Origin: Rhodoferax sp.
GTDB lineage: Bacteria > Pseudomonadota > Gammaproteobacteria > Burkholderiales > Burkholderiaceae_C
Assembly: GCF_030653815.1 (NCBI RefSeq)
Contig: NZ_JAURYQ010000016.1
Coordinates: forward strand, 1-64,000
Direction of reading: 5' to 3'
Length of the DNA: 64,000 bases
The position numbers and the translations under genes were made by a program. The notes below the pieces were generated by a model, which saw only the letters and a program-made list of their open reading frames with translations, did no database searches and was not told the origin of the DNA. Positions 27,097 to 36,013 of the stretch are shown piece after piece; the first letter of the stretch is position 1; each line of letters begins with the position of its first letter.

Positions 27097-28154
27097 TAGT
27101 TTTCAAGCGGAGCAGGCAACTGCATGTCGTAGCGTTGCGCACAGTCGCGCAACATCGGCGGGATGCTCGGATGCAGGCTGAGGCCCTTGTCCAGTTGCAC
27201 CTTCAGCCGCGCCAGCCCACGGTCGCCAGGCATGCGCACCTCACTGAAACCGGGCCTCGGCGGATTGCTTCTGCAGGCATCGCCCAACCAATCGGTCTGG
27301 CGCAGAAAGTCTGTGGTGCCGCCAAAGGCGGCCGGATCATAAAGCGACATGAACACCGTGGCGCCCCAACCGTCTGGCGGGTCAGCGCGGCCATGACCGG
27401 CCAGCCCGCCGGTGAGCGCCTCGACCAACAGCGCCAAGCCATAGCCCTTGTGCCCCGAACTCAGTCCACCCAGCGGCAGGATGGTTCCGGGCGGGCTGGT
27501 GGTGAGCACGCCCGGGTCGGTACTTGGCTGGCCGTCGGCATCCAGCATGCAGGCTTCGTCGAACTGCTTGCCCGCCTTGTGCAGCCTGGCACTCATGCCG
27601 TTGGTGGTGATCGAGGATGAAATGTCGATCAGGAACGGTGTGCCTGAGGTCGGAATTCCCGCTGCGATCGGGTTCGGGGTAAAAACCGGCCGCGTGCCGC
27701 CGTGGGGCGCCACGCTTTGCACCGCTGGGTCGGAACTTGCCAGCACCAGCATGAAACCGGCTTCGGTAGCGCGCAACAGGTAGGTGGCAAGGCAGGCGAT
27801 GTGGTGACTGCGCCGGATGACCAGCGTGGCGCTACCGTACTGGCGCGCGCGCGGCACCAGCGTGTCAATGCCGTGCAACACCAGCCACGGCCCGGGCAAG
27901 CGCCGCCCATCCCACAGCAGCGAGGCGCCCCGATCGGAGAGCACCTCGGGTGCGCCCGAGCTTGCCATGGTGCCATTTTCGAGCTCCTTGAGATAAGGTG
28001 CCAGCAAAGCCAACCCATGGGTGTCGTGGCCCAACAGGTCGCCCTCAACCAGCGTCCGGGCCACCGCCTCGGCCAGCACGGCATCCATGCCCGCCTTTTG
28101 CAGCAATTCAACAGCGAAGCGCGTCAAGGCTTCGGCAGAAAAACGTTCAACCAT
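27096..28154 (-). CDS. LDH2/malate dehydrogenase-family oxidoreductase
   Basis: Second LDH2-superfamily protein of the island, 352 residues. Motifs: GHDTHGLALLAPYL near residue 40, IRRSHHIACLATYLL, FTPNPIAAGIP, LIDISSSITT and GHKGYGLALLVEAL. I started it at the ATG at 28154 (MVERFSAEALTRF), preceded by a GAGGAT box; the frame is open 32 codons further up without family sequence. It follows the SDR at 28201-28956 and belongs to the tct operon. It differs enough from the LDH2 at 12786 to suggest another substrate. Confidence 0.88.
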   Translation of the reverse strand: MVERFSAEALTRFAVELLQKAGMDAVLAEAVARTLVEGDLLGHDTHGLALLAPYLKELENGTMASSGAPEVLSDRGASLLWDGRRLPGPWLVLHGIDTLVPRARQYGSATLVIRRSHHIACLATYLLRATEAGFMLVLASSDPAVQSVAPHGGTRPVFTPNPIAAGIPTSGTPFLIDISSSITTNGMSARLHKAGKQFDEACMLDADGQPSTDPGVLTTSPPGTILPLGGLSSGHKGYGLALLVEALTGGLAGHGRADPPDGWGATVFMSLYDPAAFGGTTDFLRQTDWLGDACRSNPPRPGFSEVRMPGDRGLARLKVQLDKGLSLHPSIPPMLRDCAQRYDMQLPAPLEN

Positions 28155-28200
28155 CACATCATCCTCATCATATTCACTTGGGCTTTGGCAATGGACAGCA

Positions 28201-28956
28201 TCAAGGCATGTACTGACCGCCATTGACCTCGATGATCTGCCCGGTGACATAACTGGACAGTTTTTCCGAGGCGAGATAAAGGAATGCGCCGACGCACTCC
28301 TCGGCCGTGCCGAGTCGCGCCATCGGAATCGTCAAACGCATCGTTTCGAGCTGTTCAGGCGTGGAGAATTTTTCATGGAACGGCGTGGTGATGACACCAG
28401 GGGCAACGGCATTGACACGAATCTTCCGTCCCACAAGCTCCTTGGCCATGCTCTTGGTGGCTGTGCTGACAAACCCCTTGGAGCCGGCGTACAGGCTGAC
28501 ACCCGGTCCGCCACCGTGGCGCGCGGCAATACTGGTCAGGTTGATGATGGCAGCGCCCTGTGGCATGTGAGGCACGGCATATTTGGTGCACATCAACATC
28601 GAGCGCACATTCAGATTAATGATGTCGTCGAATACTTCATCACTGAGGTCGGTGATGGGCAAGCGCTTGACCAGTGCACCCGCGTTGTTGATCAACACAT
28701 CAATGCGGTTAAAACGCTTGACGGCTTCAGCGACCACCCGCTCGCACTCGCTGCTGCGGCGCAGGTCACCTTGCACCACCAGCGCCTCGCCACCTGCCTT
28801 TTCGACCGCCTCAGCCACCGCTGACGCAGCGGCCGCGGAACTGTTGTAGTGAACCACCACTTTGCAGCCGAGTGCCCCGAAGGCTGTTGCACAGGCCGCA
28901 CCAATACCGGTGGAAGCACCTGTAATCAGAACCACTTTAGCTTTTAAATCATCCAT
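28201..28956 (-). CDS. Short-chain dehydrogenase/reductase
   Basis: NAD(P)-dependent oxidoreductase, 251 residues. Cofactor motif TGASTGIG near residue 12, NNAG near 88, catalytic YAGSK near 157 and C-terminal GQIIEVNGGQYMP. Paralogue of the SDR at 19430-20209. The start ATG lies inside the end of tctA (8-base overlap, ATGGATGA), so translation is coupled to the transporter. Confidence 0.9.
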   Translation of the reverse strand: MDDLKAKVVLITGASTGIGAACATAFGALGCKVVVHYNSSAAAASAVAEAVEKAGGEALVVQGDLRRSSECERVVAEAVKRFNRIDVLINNAGALVKRLPITDLSDEVFDDIINLNVRSMLMCTKYAVPHMPQGAAIINLTSIAARHGGGPGVSLYAGSKGFVSTATKSMAKELVGRKIRVNAVAPGVITTPFHEKFSTPEQLETMRLTIPMARLGTAEECVGAFLYLASEKLSSYVTGQIIEVNGGQYMP

Positions 28957-30457
28957 TTGAATAAACCTCTGTAATCTGCTTTTTGCGTAGCAGTCGCATG
29001 ACAATGGGCATGCTCCAAACGAGAATAGTCAAGACACCCAGGGTGCCCGCGATGGGCCGACTAAAAAACGCGATGAAGTCGCCATCCGATTTGATCATCG
29101 AGCTGATGAAGTTTTCTTCCAGCATGCCGCCCAACACCACGCCGAGAATTGTGGGAGCGATCGGAAAGCCGTTTTCTTCCATCAGGTAGGCCAGCAGACC
29201 AAAGCCGAGCATGATGCCGACATCGAATGCGCTGTTGTTGATGGAGTAAGCGCCAACGATGCAGAACAGCAGGATCAGCGGCATCAGGATGTTGCGGGGC
29301 ACGCCCAGAATCTTCTTGGCCAGCTTGATGGTCAGAAAACCCAGCGGCAGCATCAGCAAATTGGCGAGAATGAAAACAATGAAGACCGAGTACATTGCCA
29401 CCGGATTGGTCACGAAGATCATGGGTCCCGGGTTCATGTTTTTCATGTACAGAACGCCAATGACAATGGCCGTAATGGAGTCGCCAGGAATGCCAAATAC
29501 CAGCGCCGGAATCCATGCGCCTGCCAGCGAAGAGTTATTGGCCGCACTCGCTTCGACAATGCCCTCAGGGTGTCCGGTGCCGAATTTCTCTGGTTCCCTG
29601 GAGAATTTCTTGCTCACCGCGTAAGCCATATAGGCGGCAATGTCTGCGCCGGCACCCGGCAGCGCCCCCACAGTGGTGCCAAGTATGCTGCCACGCAAAA
29701 TGGACATGGGATACTTGACCATCAAACCCCACACGCCCGCGAACACATTGCCGATCCTGTTTTGTACAAGCTGTATTTTTTGACCGGCGCTGATGGCGTA
29801 CCGAAGTACCTCTGACACGGCGAACATCCCCACCATGATCGGCACCAACGAAAGGCCACCGAGGAGGTCGTCGACACCAAAGGTGAAACGCGGAAAGCCC
29901 GCAGGATTGCCCATGCCGACACTGGCGATCATCAAGCCCAGAAACAAGGACACAAAACCTTTGAGCGGGCTGCTGGAGGCGATGAAAATCGCACAGGTCA
30001 GGCCGAGCAGCACCAGCCAGAAATATTCAAAAGAAGAAAAATTGAGCGCCAATTCAGCCAGCGAAGGGGCTGCCGTGATGAGCACAAGGGTACCGAACAG
30101 GCCGCCAACAACGGAAAACACCAAGCCGGCACCCAAGGCAACTTCAGCCTTGCCATGTTTGGTCATAGCGTGGGCCTCATCGGTGTAGGCGGCCGAAGCG
30201 GGCGTACCGGGGATACGCAGCAGGCAGCCCGGTATGTCGCCGGAAAATATCGCCATCGCGGTGGCGGTCACCATCGCTGCAATCGCAGGCACCGGTGGCA
30301 TGAAGAACGTGACGGGCACCAGCAGCGCGACCGCCATGGTGGCACTCAAGCCGGGAACTGATCCGACAAAAAGACCATAAATGGCTGAGAGCAGGATCAC
30401 GCCCAACACATAGAGATCAAAGACCTGTCCGGAGGCGGCAAGAAGATTGTCGAGCAT
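28949..30457 (-). CDS. tctA: Tripartite tricarboxylate transporter large membrane subunit TctA
   Basis: Main permease of a TTT system, 502 residues with about 12 hydrophobic segments. Signature parts are GSVPGLSATMAVALLVP near residue 32, the repeated GDIPGCLLRIPGTPASAAY near 73, and GTTVGALPGAGADIAAYMAY near 260 with GIPGDSITAIVIG later. Works with TctB and the receptor TctC, whose genes lie immediately upstream on the same strand. Confidence 0.95.
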   Translation of the reverse strand: MLDNLLAASGQVFDLYVLGVILLSAIYGLFVGSVPGLSATMAVALLVPVTFFMPPVPAIAAMVTATAMAIFSGDIPGCLLRIPGTPASAAYTDEAHAMTKHGKAEVALGAGLVFSVVGGLFGTLVLITAAPSLAELALNFSSFEYFWLVLLGLTCAIFIASSSPLKGFVSLFLGLMIASVGMGNPAGFPRFTFGVDDLLGGLSLVPIMVGMFAVSEVLRYAISAGQKIQLVQNRIGNVFAGVWGLMVKYPMSILRGSILGTTVGALPGAGADIAAYMAYAVSKKFSREPEKFGTGHPEGIVEASAANNSSLAGAWIPALVFGIPGDSITAIVIGVLYMKNMNPGPMIFVTNPVAMYSVFIVFILANLLMLPLGFLTIKLAKKILGVPRNILMPLILLFCIVGAYSINNSAFDVGIMLGFGLLAYLMEENGFPIAPTILGVVLGGMLEENFISSMIKSDGDFIAFFSRPIAGTLGVLTILVWSMPIVMRLLRKKQITEVYSNG

Positions 30458-30472
30458 GAGATGGCTTTCGGC

Positions 30473-30946
30473 TTACCAGGCCACTGATTTCAGCAGGCCC
30501 CATGGCAAGGGCACCTTGAGGAGCTTGTAGAAAAGGGTGTGAATGCAGAGCGCACCGAGCACGGCGACGACGATTGCCGTGCGGAGTCTGACCTTGAAGA
30601 CAAGGAAAAGCGTCATCAACAAAATCACTGCGGTGGGGAGGAAACCAAGACTTTCCGACACGGCCACGTAAAACACCAGAACCAGTGGAATCAACAGAAA
30701 GCCGAGCGCGATGCGGCCCTGCCCCAACCAGCCGGGCAAGGTGATCCAACCCTCGGTACCAAGGGTTTTGACACCACGAAAAACAAGAAACATGGCGCAG
30801 ATCATCAAGCCCGTTGCGATCAATTGCGGAAACATGTTGGGCCCGACATTCTGACCCGGCAGCGGCGGGAAAGAACGGGCATGAAGGTAAATGGCGGCGC
30901 CAAAAGAACCAATCAGCAGGCCTGACAAAACGTCGTTGATTTTCAT
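30473..30946 (-). CDS. tctB: Tripartite tricarboxylate transporter small membrane subunit TctB
   Basis: Small membrane subunit, 157 residues with about four helices. Sequence is weakly conserved in this family; the N-terminal LSGLLIGSFGAAIYLHARSF and the FPQLIATGLMICAMFLV segment fit. Position between tctC and tctA supports the call. A hairpin lies in the 145-base gap before it. Confidence 0.9.
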   Translation of the reverse strand: MKINDVLSGLLIGSFGAAIYLHARSFPPLPGQNVGPNMFPQLIATGLMICAMFLVFRGVKTLGTEGWITLPGWLGQGRIALGFLLIPLVLVFYVAVSESLGFLPTAVILLMTLFLVFKVRLRTAIVVAVLGALCIHTLFYKLLKVPLPWGLLKSVAW

Positions 30947-31009
30947 GGCGAGTTTTGTTGTATCGACGGGTTCAAGTGATTGCTCACATCGGAGGCAAGC
31001 GAAAACCGG

Positions 31010-31041
31010 ACAGCCATAAACAGCGACCTGTTCATGGCTGT
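31010..31041 (-). promoter_or_regulatory. Hairpin between tctC and tctB
   Basis: ACAGCCATAAACAG and CTGTTCATGGCTGT form a 14-base stem with one A-C mismatch around CGAC. On the - strand it is followed by CCGGTTTTC, only a weak T run. It may act as a leaky terminator or RNA stabiliser so that more receptor than permease is made. Confidence 0.6.
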
Positions 31042-31091
31042 TGCAGGAACGTAAAGTTGCACATCAAGCCGGTCAGCTGCGTCCTGTCATG

Positions 31092-32060
31092 TTACCTGGC
31101 CATGCCTAGCGCACCCAGAATCTGCCCCATGTCGGCGTCGCCTTTTTCCATGAACTTGCCGAATCCGGCTCCATCAGCATAGGCCACGCCAAAGCCGCGC
31201 CCAGCCATGAAGTCCTGATACTCTTTGCTGCCGTTGATTTTTTTGAGTACAGTTTCCATTTTGGCCTGCACATCGGCAGGCAGGCCCTTGGGGCCTGCAA
31301 TTCCGCGCCATACGCCAATCGTCCAGCCGCTACCGGTCGCGCTTTTTAGCGTGGGCACGTTGGGATAAAGGGCAGCTGGGGCATCGGCCATGACAGCAAG
31401 CGGGCGTGCCTTGCCGGCATCGATCAACGAGCGCGCCTCGGGCAGAGCGGCGGTGACAATATCAACTCCGCCCGCCGCCAATTCCAGCATCGCTGGCGCC
31501 GCGCCATTGGAAGGCACCCACGGCACAGCACTGGCTTCAAGCTTCAAATCCTTCAACATGCCGGCCAATGCCAGATGCCAAATGCCGCCCTGCCCGGTGC
31601 CGGACGCTTTCAACTTGCCCGGGTTGGCCCTGATGGCTTTCATCAGGTCGTCCATATTTTTGTAGGGCGAGGCAACACTCACCGTGACGGCGGCCGGATC
31701 GACATTCATCAATGCCAGCGGCGTGTAATTTTTAGGAGTAAGCTGCGTCAGCCCCTGGTGATGCATCATCGAAATTTCGACGGTGATCATGCCAAGGGTG
31801 TAGCCATCCGCTTGCGCGCCTGCGATGGCCTGATGACCGACCACACCGTTACCACCAGCACGATTGACCACGTTCACCGGCTGACCCAACTCTTTCTCCA
31901 GCAGGGCACCAACGATCCGTGCGGTGGCGTCGGTGCCACCGCCCGCAGCCCAGGGAACGATCAAGGTAATGGGTCGCTCTGGCCAGGCTGCATGCGCAGC
32001 AGAGAAGGAGCATGCCACTGCCAAGGCGGCAATAGATTTAAGGAGCGCTGTGAGTTTCAT
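31092..32060 (-). CDS. tctC: Tripartite tricarboxylate transporter receptor TctC (Bug family)
   Basis: Periplasmic receptor, 322 residues, with a signal of about 24 residues (MKLTALLKSIAALAVACSF, cleavage near AHA/A). The Bug-family start WPERPITLIVPWAAGGGTDATAR and VVNRAGGNGVVGHQAIAGAQADGYT are clear. Starts 50 bases from operator copy D and is probably under the GntR regulator. Ligand unknown; sugar acids or keto acids fit the neighbours. Confidence 0.94.
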   Translation of the reverse strand: MKLTALLKSIAALAVACSFSAAHAAWPERPITLIVPWAAGGGTDATARIVGALLEKELGQPVNVVNRAGGNGVVGHQAIAGAQADGYTLGMITVEISMMHHQGLTQLTPKNYTPLALMNVDPAAVTVSVASPYKNMDDLMKAIRANPGKLKASGTGQGGIWHLALAGMLKDLKLEASAVPWVPSNGAAPAMLELAAGGVDIVTAALPEARSLIDAGKARPLAVMADAPAALYPNVPTLKSATGSGWTIGVWRGIAGPKGLPADVQAKMETVLKKINGSKEYQDFMAGRGFGVAYADGAGFGKFMEKGDADMGQILGALGMAR

Positions 32061-32102
32061 TTGTGTTCCGCCTCAAAATTTAAGTGGATTAGGGTTAATC
32101 TC

Positions 32103-32127
32103 AATTGGCCAATTGGTAAGGCCAATT
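32103..32127. promoter_or_regulatory. GntR-type operator, copy D, double site
   Basis: AATTGGTAAGGCCAATT at 32111-32127 is identical to copy B. It overlaps a perfect 12-base palindrome AATTGGCCAATT at 32103-32114. The site lies between divergent tctC (-) and the SDR gene (+). Confidence 0.85.
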
Positions 32128-32212
32128 GATAATCCCACGATCCGTCTTGCAATACAACGGTAGAAACCCTAGCAAGCCTGGCAGGTGTCCATTTTTAACC
32201 AAGGAAAAAACC

Positions 32213-32947
32213 ATGAGACTCAAAGGAAAAACAGCACTGGTGACCGCTGCGGGCCAGGGCATTGGCCGTGCTAGTGTGCTGGCCATGGCCGCCGAGGGCG
32301 CACAAGTGCTGGCCACCGATGTCAACGCCCAGTTGCTCGAGAGTTATGCCGGCGTGGCCAACGTCACCACGGCCCGCCTTGACGTGACCGACAAGGCGGC
32401 TATTCAAGCACTGGTGGCGGGCATGGCACCAGTGAACGTGCTGTTCAATTGCGCCGGGGTGGTGCACAACGGCAGCATCCTGCAGGCCACCGACGACGAA
32501 TGGGATTTCGCGTTCAACCTGAACGTGCGCGCACAGTTCTGGATGATCCAGGCCGTGCTGCCCAAGATGCTGGCGGCCGGCGGTGGCAGCATCATCAACA
32601 TGTCGAGTGTCTGCAGCAGCCTCAAGGGGCTGCCCAATCGCTTCATCTACGGCACCAGCAAGGCGGCCGTGGTGGGCCTGACCAAATCGGTGGCCGCAGA
32701 TTTTGTCGGCCAGGGTATTCGCTGCAACGCCATTGCACCGGGCACCGTCGACACACCCTCGCTCACCGAGCGCATCAACAGCTACCCGGACCCGGCTGAA
32801 GCGCGCAAGAATTTCATCGCACGGCAACCCATGGGGCGACTGGCCCAGGCCCATGAAATTGCACCTATCGTGGTCTACCTGGCCAGCGACGAGTCGGTAT
32901 TTGCCAGCGGTCAACTGTTCTCGGTCGACGGCGGCATGACCATTTGA
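32213..32947 (+). CDS. SDR, likely 2-keto-3-deoxy-fuconate/rhamnonate-type dehydrogenase
   Basis: NAD-dependent oxidoreductase of 244 residues. Cofactor motif TAAGQGIG near residue 10, NCAG near 84, catalytic YGTSK near 147 and C-terminal FSVDGGMTI. It resembles the BDH2/2-keto-3-deoxy-L-fuconate dehydrogenase branch. The next gene is an FAH-family hydrolase, the usual partner that splits the 2,4-diketo-3-deoxy product. An AAGGA box at 32201-32205 and loss of homology upstream fix the ATG at 32213. Two truncated relatives lie at 22678 and 26979. Confidence 0.88.
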   Translation: MRLKGKTALVTAAGQGIGRASVLAMAAEGAQVLATDVNAQLLESYAGVANVTTARLDVTDKAAIQALVAGMAPVNVLFNCAGVVHNGSILQATDDEWDFAFNLNVRAQFWMIQAVLPKMLAAGGGSIINMSSVCSSLKGLPNRFIYGTSKAAVVGLTKSVAADFVGQGIRCNAIAPGTVDTPSLTERINSYPDPAEARKNFIARQPMGRLAQAHEIAPIVVYLASDESVFASGQLFSVDGGMTI

Positions 32948-33009
32948 ATCCGCAGCGTCTGGCTGCCCACGCTCACTGTTAATCCAACCCCCAACTGAAA
33001 GGAAAATCC

Positions 33010-33858
33010 ATGAAACTCGTTCGTTACGGCGAGGCCGGCAAGGAAAAACCCGGTCTGATCGATGCCGATGGCAAACTGCGCAGCCTGAGCGCAGTGATCA
33101 AGGACATCAACCCCGAGCAGCTCGGCGACGCGATGTTGGAAAAATTGCGCAAACTCAAGGCGGCGGATCTGCCGCTGGTCAAGGGCAAGCCGCGCCTGGG
33201 CAGCCCGTTGAGCGGCGTTGGCAAGTTCATTGCCATCGGCCTGAACTACGCCGACCATGCCGCGGAGTCCGGCCTGCCGATTCCGGCGGAGCCCATCGTT
33301 TTCATGAAGGCCACCACCTGTATTCAGGGGCCCAATGACCCGGTCATGCTGCCCAAGGGCTCCAAGAAAACCGACTGGGAAGTCGAGCTGGGCGTGGTCA
33401 TTGGCACCAAGGCGCGTTACGTGTCACAAAAAGACGCGCTGAGCCATGTGGCGGGTTACTGCACCATCAATGACGTCAGCGAACGTGAGTTCCAGATTGA
33501 GCGCGGCGGCACCTGGGACAAGGGCAAGGGTTGTGACACTTTCGGCCCGCTGGGACCCTGGCTGGTGACGCGTGATGAGGTGCCCAATCCGCAAAAGCTC
33601 GGCATGTGGCTGGACCTCAATGGCCAACGCATGCAAACCGGCTCGACCCGCACCATGATTTTCAGTGTCGCCAAGCTGGTCAGCTACGTGAGCCAGTTCA
33701 TGACCCTGATGCCCGGGGATGTCATCACCACCGGCACGCCCCCGGGTGTGGGCCTGGGCATGAAGCCACCGCTTTACCTTAAAAAAGGCGATGTGATGAC
33801 GCTGGGCATCGAGGGTCTGGGCGAGCAGCAGCAGGTGGTGGTGCCGTTCAGGCTTTAA
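33010..33858 (+). CDS. FAH-family hydrolase, likely 2,4-diketo-3-deoxy acid hydrolase
   Basis: Mg-dependent C-C bond hydrolase of 282 residues. Family landmarks: FIAIGLNYADHAAESG near residue 77, the acidic metal ligands in WEVELGVVIG near 123, and GDVITTGTPPGVGLG near 237. With the SDR before it, the expected last steps are oxidation of a 2-keto-3-deoxy acid and cleavage to pyruvate plus a hydroxyacid such as lactate or glycolate. AAAGGA precedes the start. Its 3' end overlaps the convergent xylX-like gene by 11 bases. Confidence 0.9.
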   Translation: MKLVRYGEAGKEKPGLIDADGKLRSLSAVIKDINPEQLGDAMLEKLRKLKAADLPLVKGKPRLGSPLSGVGKFIAIGLNYADHAAESGLPIPAEPIVFMKATTCIQGPNDPVMLPKGSKKTDWEVELGVVIGTKARYVSQKDALSHVAGYCTINDVSEREFQIERGGTWDKGKGCDTFGPLGPWLVTRDEVPNPQKLGMWLDLNGQRMQTGSTRTMIFSVAKLVSYVSQFMTLMPGDVITTGTPPGVGLGMKPPLYLKKGDVMTLGIEGLGEQQQVVVPFRL

Positions 33859-35026
33859 GCACGCGGCGCCGGTTCAGGTCTTGCATCAGCGCCCGGATGC
33901 CATAGGTCCAGGGCGCTACCTTGTCGGAGGCATTGACACGGTTCACCAGGCACCCCAGCGTGGCGGTGGACACCGTCACCACGTCGCCCAATTCATGGGT
34001 GAACCCCTGGCCGGGCCCATGCCGGTCTTGCGTGGGCGCAAACATGGTGCCCAAAAACAGCATGAAACCGTCAGGGTACTGGTGGTTGGGTCCAAAGGCA
34101 TGTTCGACCAGTTCCAGCGGGTCCCGGCTGATCTTGCTCATGGAACTGCTGCCCTGCATGCAAAAGCCGTTGGCCGCCGTCACCTGCATGGCCAGGTCAC
34201 AGGCGCGCACGGAGTCAAGGCTGAAGTGCGCATCGAACAAGCGGATGAACGGCCCGATGGCGCATGATGCGTTGTTGTCCTTGGCCTTGCCCAGCAACAG
34301 GGCGCTGCGCCCCTCGAAGTCGCGCAGGTTCACGTCATTGCCCAGCGCGGCTCCCTGAACCTGCCCGCGGCTGTTGACCGCCAGCACAATTTCGGGTTCG
34401 GGGTTGTTCCAGTGGCTACCCGGATGGATGCCGACCTCGGCGCCCACCCCCACGGCGCTCATCGGCTGCGCTTTGGTGAAAATTTCGGCATCGGGGCCAA
34501 TGCCCACTTCCAGGTACTGCGACCAGGCCCCCTGCGCGAGCAGGGCCTCCTTGAGCTTGGCCGACTCGCTGGAGCCGGGCTTGATGCTGCTCAGGTTGTC
34601 ACCAATCACGGCCACCACCGCCTGGCGCACGCTGTCGGCCCGGCTGGCGTCGCCGCGTGCCTGCTCCTCGATGACACGCTCCAACATCGATGAAATAAAG
34701 GTCACGCCGCTGGCCTTGATGGCCTGCAGGTCACAGGGCGCCAAAAACCAGGGCAAGGCCGGGTTACGCTCGTCCTGCGACGAATTCTTGAGTATCGCCT
34801 CGGTGTCGCCCAGGCGGGTACCGGCGTGTTGGCGTACCGCAGCCGCAGGGTCGTCGAGTTCCAGCAAGTCCGACATGGTGACGGCAGCCGAACTCAGGTC
34901 ATAAACCCCGTCGGGTTTGATGCACACCAGCACCGGCCCGACGTCGTTCAACCAGACACGGCCCACCAGGGTGGCGCTGGCGGCGTCCAAGGGAAGACAA
35001 ATTGCGCTTGACAGGTGATTCAACAT
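33848..35026 (-). CDS. xylX: XylX-like 2-keto-3-deoxy-pentonate dehydratase (FAH family)
   Basis: Converts a 2-keto-3-deoxy-pentonate to alpha-ketoglutaric semialdehyde in the Weimberg-type pathway. 392 residues, the usual length of XylX. Long stretches recall Caulobacter XylX: VTFISSMLERVIEEQARGD, SQYLEVGIGPDAEIFTK, HWNNPEPEIVLAV and GNDVNLRDFEGRSALLL. I prefer the ATG at 35026 (MLNHLSSAICLPLD), which gives the N-terminal length of XylX. An ATG at 35059 overlaps the preceding stop (ATGA) and would add 11 residues. Third gene of the pentonate operon. Confidence 0.87.
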   Translation of the reverse strand: MLNHLSSAICLPLDAASATLVGRVWLNDVGPVLVCIKPDGVYDLSSAAVTMSDLLELDDPAAAVRQHAGTRLGDTEAILKNSSQDERNPALPWFLAPCDLQAIKASGVTFISSMLERVIEEQARGDASRADSVRQAVVAVIGDNLSSIKPGSSESAKLKEALLAQGAWSQYLEVGIGPDAEIFTKAQPMSAVGVGAEVGIHPGSHWNNPEPEIVLAVNSRGQVQGAALGNDVNLRDFEGRSALLLGKAKDNNASCAIGPFIRLFDAHFSLDSVRACDLAMQVTAANGFCMQGSSSMSKISRDPLELVEHAFGPNHQYPDGFMLFLGTMFAPTQDRHGPGQGFTHELGDVVTVSTATLGCLVNRVNASDKVAPWTYGIRALMQDLNRRRVLKA

Positions 35027-35055
35027 AAACATTCCATTCTTTAAAAAAACAGGCT

Positions 35056-35985
35056 TCATTTGCCCCAGCGCAGCACCATGGGGTTCAGGCGCCGGGCGAC
35101 TTCGAGCAGACCGGCGCGCACCGCCGGGTGCATGGCTGGCCACGGGTGGCGCGGTGCCTCGCAGGCAATCACACCGCCGGCTTTCATCAGCGCCTTGGCG
35201 CTCAGGATACCGCCCTGACGGTTCTCGTAGTTGATCAGCGGCAGCCATTGCTGATACAGGGAAAAAGCGTCCTCGCGCCGACCCGCAGCGTAGGCGTCCA
35301 TGATCAGGCGAATGCCATCGGGGTAGCCGCCACCGGTCATGGCACCGGTAGCACCGGCGTCCAGGTCGGGCAGCAGGGTGATGGCTTCCTCGCCGTCCCA
35401 CGGGCCCTCAATGGCATCGCCGCCCAGGCGAATGAGTTCACGCAACTTGGACGCTGCACCTGCCGTTTCGATTTTGAAATAGGCCACCTGCGCGATCTCC
35501 TTGGCCATGCGTGCCAAAAAAGCGGCCGACATGGGTGTGCCGGCGGCGGGTGCGTCCTGGATCATGATGGGGATGTCGATGGCGTCTGAGACACCGGCAT
35601 AAAACTCGTAAATTTTTTCCTCGGAGACCCGGAAGGTGGCGCCGTGGTAAGGCGGCATCACCATCACCATGGCGGCGCCCTGCTCTTGCGCGCGCCGACT
35701 GCGCTGGGCGCACACCTCCGTGCTGAAGTGGGTGGTGGTGACGATCACCGGCACCCGGCCAGCCACGTGGTCAAGGATGGTGCGGGTCAGCAGCTCGCGC
35801 TCATCGTCCGACAGCAAAAACTGCTCGGAAAAATTGGCCAGAATGCACAGCCCGTTGGAGCCCGCGTCGATCATGAAGTCGACGCAGCGCTTCTGGCTGG
35901 CAAGGTCCAGCTCGCCGTTGTCATGGAAGGTAGTCGGAACCACAGGAAAAACGCCCTTGTAACGGGCTGGGGTGTTGCTTGTCAT
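35056..35985 (-). CDS. DapA-family 2-keto-3-deoxy-L-arabonate dehydratase
   Basis: Schiff-base enzyme of the dihydrodipicolinate synthase superfamily, 309 residues. It resembles the Azospirillum L-2-keto-3-deoxyarabonate dehydratase: DFMIDAGSNGLCILANFSEQ near residue 37, VPVIVTTTHFSTEV, MVMVMPPYHGATFRV and the Schiff-base Lys in AYFKIETAG near residue 170. Product would be alpha-ketoglutaric semialdehyde, the same as from the XylX-like enzyme beside it. The dehydratase gene starts the operon upstream. Confidence 0.88.
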   Translation of the reverse strand: MTSNTPARYKGVFPVVPTTFHDNGELDLASQKRCVDFMIDAGSNGLCILANFSEQFLLSDDERELLTRTILDHVAGRVPVIVTTTHFSTEVCAQRSRRAQEQGAAMVMVMPPYHGATFRVSEEKIYEFYAGVSDAIDIPIMIQDAPAAGTPMSAAFLARMAKEIAQVAYFKIETAGAASKLRELIRLGGDAIEGPWDGEEAITLLPDLDAGATGAMTGGGYPDGIRLIMDAYAAGRREDAFSLYQQWLPLINYENRQGGILSAKALMKAGGVIACEAPRHPWPAMHPAVRAGLLEVARRLNPMVLRWGK

Positions 35986-36013
35986 GGGCTTCTTCGTTGT
36001 TGGAAGGGTCGGG

